The position numbers were made by a program, and so were the translations under genes. The notes below the pieces were generated by a model. That model had not been told where the DNA came from and searched no databases. It saw nothing but the letters and a program-made list of their open reading frames with translations. Below are positions 1-6,400 of a DNA stretch of 8,322 bases, one piece after another (the first letter of the stretch is position 1; every line of letters begins with the position of its first letter). The stretch covers positions 1-8,322 of the forward strand of contig CAMTPD010000038.1 of NCBI GenBank assembly GCA_947074265.1. The letters are read 5' to 3'. This DNA comes from an uncultured Porphyromonadaceae bacterium (GTDB lineage Bacteria; Bacteroidota; Bacteroidia; Bacteroidales; CAMTPD01).

Positions 1-48
1 CGAGATTCTCCGGAGTGACTGGAGTTCAGACGTGTGCTCTTCCGATCT
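1..48 (+). other. Illumina adapter remnant (sequencing artefact)
   Basis: Bases 1-6 (CGAGAT) are the end of the P7 flow-cell sequence. Bases 7-14 (TCTCCGGA) are an 8-nt index whose reverse complement TCCGGAGA matches, from memory, the TruSeq HT index D702. Bases 15-48 match the Read 2 adapter from GTGACTGGAG to its TCTTCCGATCT ligation end. The order and orientation (P7, index, Read 2 primer site, insert) are those of an untrimmed library molecule. Genomic sequence therefore starts at base 49, and the GTG at 34 that opens the reading frame here is adapter, not a gene start. Confidence 0.98.
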
Positions 49-1839
49 GATAGCGTCTGGACCGATGTAAATGGTTATATCTATCCAATAAAACAAGGAC
101 TTTCTCTTTATTTCGATGCAAATGATCTTAACATTGCTTTCCTTCAACCGTTTTTACAAAACGTAGCGAAAGATCTTCAAGGATACGGAACAGGACTTGT
201 GCATTTATATGGCCCATTTAGTGATCTTACCGTACAAGGTAAAGCATATGTAAAAGATGCCGGATTAGGTATTGAATTCTTAAATACATATTATACTTTT
301 AGCGATTCTGTTTATCTTGATCCCGATAGTATTTATGTCAAGAATCTATCATTGAGTGATAAATTCGGAAATAAAGCAACGGTCAACGGACACTTTAATC
401 ACAAACATTTCCGTGATTTTAATTTCGGAGTACAACTACAAACGCCAAATCTTTTGATGTATAACGCAACTGAAAAACAAAATCCATTGATGTATGGTAC
501 AGTTTTCGGTTCAGGAAGTGCGTCCATTGTTGGCGATGAAAAAATAATAAATCTGAATGTCAATGTTCGCAGTAATCCAAACTCATCGATCGGCATGAAT
601 TTCATGAGCGGAACATCTGTTGCAGACTATGACTTTATCACGTTTGTTGATGAAAACCCAATTACAGACTCAACGCTACAAGTTAACGACACGATAACGA
701 TCGGAGAGCGATTCAAATTAAACATGAGCAAATTGGCACAGAATACTGCTGCTGAACTCCGAATGAACTTTCGTCTCGATGTAACACCAGATCTTACCAT
801 TGATATGATAGTAGATCCTATAAGCGGTGACAAAATCAGAGGTACCGGGAATGGTAGCCTACTTGTTGAATTCGGAACCAAATCTGATTTAAAAATGTTT
901 GGGACATACACTATTCAGCAAGGGAACTACAATTTTAGCTTACAGCAAGTAATACATCGCGACTTCAAGATCAGAGAAGGAAGTACTATTTCGTTTCGAG
1001 GAGATCCACTGGATGCAAGTTTGAATGTTGATGCCCTTTATACACTTACAGCATATTTGGGAGACCTTGATGAACGCTTGGCTCAAGAAAGTGCGCGACT
1101 TAATGTGCCGGTAAATTGTATCTTGAAAATTCAAAACAAACTGAGCGATCCAAAGCTTTCATTTGATCTGGAACTACCTTCATCAAGTCCGGAGCTTGAG
1201 CGACAAGTACAATCGTTGATTACGACCGAAGACATGATGAGTCGTCAGATTATGTATTTACTTATTCTGAGCAAATTCTACACGCCAGATGTAAATACAC
1301 AAACAGGAAAGACGTCTTCGAATTTTGCTTCAGTTGCGTCCTCTACAATCTCGTCACAATTATCGAGTATTCTTAATAGCATAACAGATAAAGTACAAAT
1401 TGGCACCAACATCAAAGCCAACGACGCAACGTTTGACGATACAGAAGTAGAATTAATGCTTTCGAGTCAACTTCTCAATAACCGTCTTATTTTCAACGGA
1501 AATTTTGGTTACAAAAACAATCCGAACATACAATCATTTGTAGGGGATTTTGACCTTGAATACAAATTGACGAAAAGCGGCGAAGTCCGTTTGAAAGCAT
1601 ACAATCACTACAACGATATGTACAAATACCTCAATTCGTCACAAACAACGCAAGGATTGGGTATTATGCTCAAAAAAGACTTCAATAGACCGAAAGAAGT
1701 ATTTCTTACTCGCAAAAAGCTTTTGCTAATGAAGAAGCTCGAACAAGAGCGCAGAAAAAAGATGGCTGAAGAAGAGCAAAAAAAAAAAGAACAAGAGCAA
1801 GAAACGACTTGGATCTATATGAAGAAAGATGACGAGTAG
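49..1839 (+). CDS. tamB: TamB-like translocation/assembly protein, C-terminal part (5' truncated)
   Basis: The frame is open from the first genomic base (GAT at 49) to TAG at 1837-1839, giving 596 genuine residues with no start. TamB (DUF490, AsmA-like) proteins usually exceed 1000 residues, so roughly the C-terminal half is present. The protein is rich in short amphipathic beta-strands. The most diagnostic stretch is encoded at about 841-1075: GTGNGSLLVEFG, then a TYTIQQGNYNFSL strand pair, FKIREGSTISFRGDPLDA, and LNVDALYTL. This is the typical TamB C-terminal domain. The beta region ends near 1670 (GLGIMLKKDF) and is followed by a Lys/Glu/Gln-rich, probably coiled tail (EQERRKKMAEEEQKKKEQEQ) ending MKKDDE. 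TamB spans the periplasm, anchored at the inner membrane, and is thought to carry phospholipid to, or help assemble, the outer membrane. The family is clear; the missing N-terminus is outside the contig. A complex terminator follows. Confidence 0.9.
   Translation, partial: DSVWTDVNGYIYPIKQGLSLYFDANDLNIAFLQPFLQNVAKDLQGYGTGLVHLYGPFSDLTVQGKAYVKDAGLGIEFLNTYYTFSDSVYLDPDSIYVKNLSLSDKFGNKATVNGHFNHKHFRDFNFGVQLQTPNLLMYNATEKQNPLMYGTVFGSGSASIVGDEKIINLNVNVRSNPNSSIGMNFMSGTSVADYDFITFVDENPITDSTLQVNDTITIGERFKLNMSKLAQNTAAELRMNFRLDVTPDLTIDMIVDPISGDKIRGTGNGSLLVEFGTKSDLKMFGTYTIQQGNYNFSLQQVIHRDFKIREGSTISFRGDPLDASLNVDALYTLTAYLGDLDERLAQESARLNVPVNCILKIQNKLSDPKLSFDLELPSSSPELERQVQSLITTEDMMSRQIMYLLILSKFYTPDVNTQTGKTSSNFASVASSTISSQLSSILNSITDKVQIGTNIKANDATFDDTEVELMLSSQLLNNRLIFNGNFGYKNNPNIQSFVGDFDLEYKLTKSGEVRLKAYNHYNDMYKYLNSSQTTQGLGIMLKKDFNRPKEVFLTRKKLLLMKKLEQERRKKMAEEEQKKKEQEQETTWIYMKKDDE
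1778..1788 (+). repeat. A11 homopolymer inside the tamB tail
   Basis: Eleven consecutive A residues code for the end of a Gln codon, three Lys codons and the start of the spacing into EQEQE. The run lies about 50 nt before the stop codon. Any one-base slip would replace the last 16 or so residues. It could reflect a real slippage site or a sequencing or assembly length error; the present length keeps the frame open. Confidence 0.85.
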
Positions 1840-1876
1840 TTATCAGCAACATTAAAATAAAACATCGTATATAATA

Positions 1877-1902
1877 AATCGTCAGGTGCCGACCTGACGA
1901 TT
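1877..1902 (+). repeat. 26-bp palindromic (REP-like) element, copy 1
   Basis: A perfect inverted repeat: 11-nt arms AATCGTCAGGT and ACCTGACGATT around a GCCG loop. Its reverse complement matches copy 2 (1921-1946) at 24 of 26 positions. It is more GC-rich than the surrounding intergenic DNA. The form (short GC-rich hairpin between genes, paired in inverted orientation) resembles REP/BIME elements, but membership of a dispersed family cannot be shown from one locus. Confidence 0.75.
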
Positions 1903-1904
1903 CT

Positions 1905-1968
1905 AAACACATGAAAACGAAATCGTCAGGTCGGCATCTGACAATTCCGTTTTCATGTGTTTTTATTT
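1905..1968 (+). terminator. Long-stem terminator after tamB, enclosing palindromic copy 2
   Basis: A perfect 15-bp outer stem (AAACACATGAAAACG at 1905-1919 with its complement at 1948-1962) is followed by an A·C mismatch and then by the 11-position stem of the palindromic element. The loop is CGGC (1932-1935). The inner stem has nine Watson-Crick pairs, one G·U and one C·A mismatch. A T-rich run (TTTTTATTTT, starting inside the stem) follows on the plus strand. The position, 66 nt after the tamB stop and ahead of an independent promoter, fits Rho-independent termination of tamB. There is no comparable T-run for the minus strand. Confidence 0.8.
1921..1946 (-). repeat. 26-bp palindromic (REP-like) element, copy 2, inverted
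   Basis: This copy is near-palindromic, with arms AATCGTCAGGT and ATCTGACAATT. Its loop reads CGGC, the reverse complement of the GCCG loop of copy 1, which shows that the two copies are inverted relative to each other. It differs from the reverse complement of copy 1 at two positions, both on the right arm. It occupies exactly the loop side of the terminator outer stem. Confidence 0.7.
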
Positions 1969-2132
1969 TCACCTCCTCTATCTACATAAAACAAGACCTT
2001 TTAATTTGCATTTATGTTATCGTAAAAATGCAAACAAATGAATAGCTGTATGCTCCTTTATTCATGTAACAAACATCGAAAGACAAAATAGAGACTAAAT
2101 TTGAACTGAGTATAAATTTCGGATTGAATTCA

Positions 2133-2163
2133 TTTGATTATTTAAAATAATCCTTTATATTTG
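2133..2163 (+). promoter_or_regulatory. Bacteroidetes-type promoter of the perR-rbr operon
   Basis: TTTG at 2133-2136 and TATATTTG at 2156-2163 match the Bacteroidetes -33 (TTTG) and -7 (TAnnTTTG) consensus, with a 19-nt spacer. Transcription would begin about 2168-2172, leaving a leader of roughly 35-40 nt before the ATG at 2207. No Shine-Dalgarno sequence is visible in that leader, as is usual in this phylum. Confidence 0.8.
2136..2152. promoter_or_regulatory. Perfect 8-1-8 palindrome, probable PerR/Fur-family operator
   Basis: GATTATTTAAAATAATC is an exact inverted repeat with one central base. It lies between, and touches, the -33 and -7 promoter elements. Its 7-1-7 core (ATTATTT A AAATAAT) has the geometry and AT character of the Bacillus PerR box (TTATAAT N ATTATAA), though the bases are not identical. 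A repressor bound here would block RNA polymerase. With the Fur-family gene starting 54 nt downstream, autoregulation by that protein is the simplest reading, but this is inferred from position and symmetry. Confidence 0.7.
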
Positions 2164-2206
2164 CGACAGAAATAAATATGTATCCAATTCAAATCCGACT
2201 ATAATT

Positions 2207-2644
2207 ATGGCAAACTTCATTAAGGAACATCTCCTTAAATACGGGATAAAACCGTCGTTACAGCGCATGGCTGTAATGAATTATTTGATGCAACACAAAA
2301 CGCATCCTACAGCAGAGGAGATCTTCAACGATCTTTATCCTGTAATCCCTACGCTATCAAAAACAACCGTATACAATACGCTAAAGCTATTTGCCGAACA
2401 TAATGCAATTCTGTGTATTCAAATTGATGACAAAAATGCTCGTTACGATGCAGACACATCAAGCCATGCACACTTCCGTTGCAAATCTTGCGGATGCATT
2501 CACGACCTTAAAATCGAAGGTCTTGAAACAATCCACATCGAAAACTATGGCGAACTTACAGTAACAGAGTGCCATATTTATTACAAAGGATATTGCAAAG
2601 ACTGCCTTGAAAAGCAGGCTAATGAAAACGAGAACAACAACTAA
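2207..2644 (+). CDS. perR: Fur-family transcriptional repressor, PerR-type peroxide sensor
   Basis: 145 residues, the normal length for the family. The N-terminal winged helix (about 1-80) contains HPTAEEIFNDL and the recognition helix region TLSKTTVYNTLKLF (49-62). The C-terminal dimerisation domain has a structural zinc site formed by C92/C95 and C130/C133. The regulatory metal site appears complete: H33, D81, H87, H89 and D100. An Asp at position 100, where Fur proteins usually have Glu, favours PerR over Fur or Zur. In PerR, iron-catalysed oxidation of the His ligands (H33 and H87 here by alignment) releases DNA. It is first in an operon with a rubrerythrin, 39 nt downstream, matching a peroxide-response role. 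A palindrome inside its promoter suggests self-repression. The ATG at 2207 gives the standard MxxFIKEHLLKYGIKPSLQR start. Fur-family membership is certain; the PerR subtype is a strong inference. Confidence 0.9.
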   Translation: MANFIKEHLLKYGIKPSLQRMAVMNYLMQHKTHPTAEEIFNDLYPVIPTLSKTTVYNTLKLFAEHNAILCIQIDDKNARYDADTSSHAHFRCKSCGCIHDLKIEGLETIHIENYGELTVTECHIYYKGYCKDCLEKQANENENNN

Positions 2645-2652
2645 TTAACTCG

Positions 2653-2670
2653 AAAATAGTAATCTATTTT
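2653..2670. repeat. Inverted repeat between perR and rbr
   Basis: AAAATAG and CTATTTT are exact 7-nt complements separated by TAAT. The repeat ends 13 nt before the rubrerythrin ATG. It could form a weak AU-rich hairpin in the mRNA or be a second regulator site. It has no T-run and does not resemble a terminator, and the 7-4-7 geometry differs from the upstream operator. Confidence 0.45.
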
Positions 2671-2683
2671 AAACGTATCTCTA

Positions 2684-3232
2684 ATGAAAAAGTTTATTTG
2701 CACCGTTTGCGGTCACACTCACGAAGGAGAAACTGCTCCTGCTATCTGTCCACTTTGTAAACAACCAGCTAACAAGTTCAAAGAAGTTGAAACTACAGAC
2801 TCTCTTCAATGGGCCGATGAACACAGAATCGGTGTTGCGAAAGATGTAGACCCAGAGATCCTTGAAGGGTTGAAAGCTCACTTCATGGGCGAATGTAGCG
2901 AAGTTGGTATGTACCTTGCAATGAGCCGTCAGGCCGACCGTGAAGGTTATCCAGAAGTAGCAGAAGCGTACAAGCGTATTGCTTGGGAAGAAGCAGAACA
3001 TGCTGCTAAATTTGCAGAACTTCTTGGCGAAGTAGTTTGGGATACTGAAACAAATCTAAAAGCAAGAATGGAAGCAGAATGTGGTGCTTGTGCAGACAAA
3101 AAACGCATTGCTTCAAAAGCGAAAGAACTTGGTCTTGATGCTATCCATGACACTGTACACGAAATGTGTAAAGATGAAGCTCGTCACGGTCAGGCATTCC
3201 AAGGTCTTTACAACCGTTTCTTCAAGAAATAA
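2684..3232 (+). CDS. rbr: Rubrerythrin with N-terminal rubredoxin domain (reverse rubrerythrin, NADH peroxidase class)
   Basis: 182 residues. The rubredoxin-type Fe(SCys)4 site comes first: C6xxC9 and C22xxC25 (CTVCG, CPLC). In classical rubrerythrin this domain is at the C-terminus. The four-helix ferritin-like domain (about 58-182) carries the diiron ligand motifs: GE70CSE73 on the first helix, E103xxH106 (WEEAEH) on the second, acidic residues around E130/E132 on the third, and DE165ARH168 on the fourth. Such proteins reduce H2O2 to water in the cytoplasm with electrons from NAD(P)H through a partner reductase, and protect anaerobes during exposure to oxygen. Co-transcription behind a PerR-type gene fits peroxide induction. 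Extra cysteines (C71, C133/C136, C162) lie outside the rubredoxin site. No classic RBS is visible before the ATG. No reductase partner is in the window. The product is highly likely; the exact electron donor is unknown. Confidence 0.93.
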   Translation: MKKFICTVCGHTHEGETAPAICPLCKQPANKFKEVETTDSLQWADEHRIGVAKDVDPEILEGLKAHFMGECSEVGMYLAMSRQADREGYPEVAEAYKRIAWEEAEHAAKFAELLGEVVWDTETNLKARMEAECGACADKKRIASKAKELGLDAIHDTVHEMCKDEARHGQAFQGLYNRFFKK

Positions 3233-3257
3233 TCTACAATCTATATTTGTGGATACG

Positions 3258-3293
3258 AAAAGCGAGTGCAATAATTATTGCACTCGCTTTTTT
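3258..3293 (+). terminator. Rho-independent terminator of the perR-rbr operon
   Basis: A 34-nt perfect palindrome (3258-3291) has core arms GCGAGTGCAATAA and TTATTGCACTCGC flanked by AAAA and TTTT. The plus strand continues to a six-T run (3288-3293), 25 nt after the rubrerythrin stop. With no unpaired centre, the real hairpin would open a few A-U pairs as its loop. On the minus strand there is only a four-T run, so it may work weakly in both directions. Confidence 0.92.
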
Positions 3294-3327
3294 ATTTGCA
3301 CACTCTGTATGAGATCTTTTTGAAGAC

Positions 3328-3361
3328 AAAAAAAGTCGCCTGAATTTCTTCAAGCGACTTT
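3328..3361 (-). terminator. Rho-independent terminator of the minus-strand DUF1080 operon
   Basis: Arms AAAGTCGC (3332-3339) and GCGACTTT (3354-3361) are exact complements. After one C·A mismatch, TGAA (3341-3344) pairs with TTCA (3349-3352) around a TTTC loop. The seven A residues at 3328-3334 form the T-run when read on the minus strand. It lies 40 nt past the stop codon of the 1130-residue gene that ends at 3401. Confidence 0.9.
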
Positions 3362-3400
3362 ATAAATGAATGTATGATAACAGAGAAGAAAATGCTCTAT

Positions 3401-6400
3401 TTATTTCAATTCTTTGATACGAATATCCTTAAACTTCACTACAGAACCATGACCTAAAAAGCCAATATGCCCCTTTTCATTAAACAAGCCAGGATGCTCT
3501 CTTTTATCCGGAGTTCCATTTGCTGTAGCTTCTTTGATGTCTCCATCTACGATAACTTCACCATTTAAGATTACCTTAATCTTATTTCCTTTGGCAATTA
3601 CCTCTTGAGTATTCCATTCACCAACAGGTTTCATAAAACCTCTTTTTGCAGGAATAATACCATACACAGATCCATGGTGTTGGTATGGAGTAATATCTTT
3701 GTAAATAGGATCCTCTCCATCCAGGATTTGAAGCTCCATTCCTACATAGGCAGCATCTCCTTCCATTGGTGTACGAATTCCGAGTCCATTGTTGGCCCCT
3801 TTTGTCAATTGGAAGTCAAAACGTAACACAAAGTCTTTGTATTCATCTTTCGAATATAGGTTACCTCCTCCATGGTTTTGTGGATATAAAACAATACAAC
3901 CATCTTCTGCTACATAATCTTTCGTATTACCAGTCCAACTATGCATTGATGTACCGTCAAACAAAACCTTGAAACCTTCTTTCTTTTCATCAGCCGAAAG
4001 CTCAAAAGGTTCTATTGTTGGCAATTCATTCACATAAATATCTCGATAAGAGACCTTGCTTCCATGTGCTTGCAGCTCGATTTGCTCCAACATTGGGATC
4101 GGTTGTTTTCTATCCCAGTAATTCTCCATAATCACATTGTCTACAACCGTTTCTCCGTTCAACACAACCGTAACGCGCTCTCCAACCATCTTGATATAGA
4201 AACTATTCCATTCACCAAGCTTATTGTCTGCCACATGAGAAGGTTTACTCATATTGGTTGCATTGTTATACAAACCACCTGAACCTACTTGAGCTCCTAC
4301 ATTTACGCGAGATGTATCCCAAATCTGAACTTGCGGTGTACCACGAAGATAAACCCCTGCGTCAGCCTCAGGACCAGCAGGGTCAAGCATCCAATCTACG
4401 TACATTTCAAAATCTCCATACTTCTTATCGGTACAAAGATTATCTCCTTTGCCATTAAACACTAAACACCCGTCCTCTACACTCCAACCTGCGCGCATTG
4501 CATCATCAGCTTTCTCTTGAGCTTTAGCCAATTGTGCCGGAGTCATCTTGCCTCTTGAAATAGGATTACCAACTAACCCCTTCCATCCATCAAGATTCTT
4601 TCCGTTAAAAATAGCAACATAACCACCTTCTTGAGGTAATTCTGCCAAGTGCTTCTTGATTGCTTCTTTTTGATATTGACTATCTGGTCCGCTAATCACT
4701 TGCAAAACTTTATTAAGCAAAGCCGTAACATCTTGACCATAATAATCTTTATTATTCAAAGCAATATTCATGATTGTCTGACAAGCCTGTTGCTGTGTTG
4801 CCGCATTATCCAGATAATTTCCAGCAGCAATCAAGCCTAAAAATGCACCAGTCTTTTGTATTTGCTTTAATGTTTCATTTTGTTGTGCTGGGGTTTTTGC
4901 GATGTCTAACCCCTTGCGAAGAAATATGAGCTTATTTTCGTTGGCAATAGGAGCCGATGCAACTTTTGTTATGTATGCATTATACGCTTGATCAAAGAAG
5001 TCTGATGCCCCTTTGTTCTCACAAATTGAATACAGAGCATCTGCAGCTTCAAATCCATTCCATGTCTGAAGGGCGTTCACTGCTTGTTGCTTAGCTTCGA
5101 CATTACCTTGAGAGAAACCATCAACAATAACGTCCAAAGCCTTAGGATTACCTGTGGCTGCTAGTATTGAATAATAACGAGGTTTGGCAGAAGTTTGCAC
5201 TTTTCCCATTTGAGTCATAACTGCATTGAAACGCTCCGACTCTGGCATTGTAGATATCGCTGAAATAATTGCTTGTTGTACTGCTGATACATTCTCAGGA
5301 TTTGCACTGCTCAACATATTATATAAAGCAGGTAGTTCTTCAATTGCAACCACGTCTTTCAATGTGGAGAAAGCAGCTTGTTGAATTGACTTATTACTAT
5401 CTCCACACAAAGCAAGAACTTGTTTTGAATATGCTGCGCTCTTGCGAAGCGCCAATAATTGAAGTGTTGCTATTTTTCCGGCGTCACTATCTTTTGTGAA
5501 CTGTGCCATTAATGGAGTCGCAATATCACCTTTCGAAAATGCTAAAGCCTCTTTTGCTGCATTTACTATAATAGGATCATTCGATATCATTAAGCCAGAC
5601 AATGCATTGATTGCATCAGCACCTCCAATTAAACCAATTGTATTGATTGCGGCTAAACGTACTTCCGTATTTTTGCTATCAAGCATTGGTAAAATCTCTG
5701 GTAGAGCTGAAGAAACACGATTAACTCCTAACCAATTGATAATATCAGCTTGAGTTTCGGGTTTTGCTTTCTTGAGTTTCGATGCAACTTTATCATAAAA
5801 TGCATCATCTGCAAACGCACTCGCATACATCAATGCCGCATTACGATATTCACGATTAGCATCATTCAATGCATTTAATATTTGTTGTTGCCCTCCACTA
5901 TTTTGAATATCTACAAATAAATCCAAAGCAGCAGCTCGCGTTCCTTGTTGGTTTGCTTTTTCAGCTTGCTTCATCAAATCTTTAGCATGCTTTTCTGCTA
6001 ATTTAGTATTGCCTGTAGCAGCTAGTTTTCCAATGAGTGTAATATACGCATCATTCGCCCCAGAATATTCCATTGTGTAACCAACTTGTTTTGCTGCGTT
6101 GGCTAATACACTTAGAGACTTTTCACCGCCACAACGACCTAATGCATAATACAATGCTCTTGAATCAGCCTGAGCCGTTGCCCCTATTTGTTGAAGCAGT
6201 AAAGCTTCTGCTTCGGTAGTCTGAGACTCTCCGAGTGCATTGATAATATTTTTCTTTAAGGAAGGACTTGCTGTATTTAGTCCAGATAACAATGCTTGCT
6301 GTGCTTTTGCACTCTTATTTGATACGAGAGCACGGGCAGCATAACCTGACAAATATTCATCGTTTAGCATTGATGCTAGAAAATCGATACTTTCATCTGT

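Larger units (their letters stand above)
1840..2132. other. Intergenic region between tamB and the perR operon
   Basis: This part of the 367-nt gap holds the palindromic repeats and terminator listed separately (1877-1968). The stretch 1969-2132 is AT-rich with no open frame of note and no RNA gene that could be recognised. An isolated TAAATTTG at 2096-2103 fits the -7 consensus but has no TTTG at the right distance upstream, so it is not called a promoter. Confidence 0.6.

Noticed and set aside
34..48. GTG start for the tamB reading frame
   Set aside because: The codon lies in the Illumina adapter. The gene is 5'-truncated and its real start is outside the contig.
1877..1946. Paired repeats as a CRISPR fragment
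   Set aside because: Only two copies exist, they are inverted rather than direct, the spacing is 18 nt, and no cas gene is nearby. Terminator/REP-like structure explains them better.
1706..1972. Minus-strand open frame of 88 codons crossing the tamB 3' end
   Set aside because: It runs through the tamB tail antisense and through the terminator palindromes, has a low-complexity Phe/Leu/Ser composition and shows no recognisable domain.
2096..2103. TAAATTTG as a second promoter for perR
   Set aside because: It fits the -7 consensus but no TTTG lies 19-21 nt upstream, whereas the site at 2133-2163 matches both elements.
2207..2644. Fur (iron) or Zur (zinc) identity for the regulator
   Set aside because: Asp at position 100 in the regulatory metal site and the adjoining rubrerythrin gene favour PerR. 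This is not absolute, since single-residue rules have exceptions.
3081..3323. Plus-strand open frame of 80 codons overlapping the rubrerythrin gene
   Set aside because: It is an out-of-frame shadow of the rubrerythrin gene that runs through the terminator hairpin; the rubrerythrin frame carries all the expected metal ligands.
3605..5753. Several plus-strand open frames of 63-85 codons inside the HEAT/DUF1080 gene
   Set aside because: All are antisense to an intact 1130-residue frame with clear domains, and none shows a family motif, promoter or terminator of its own.
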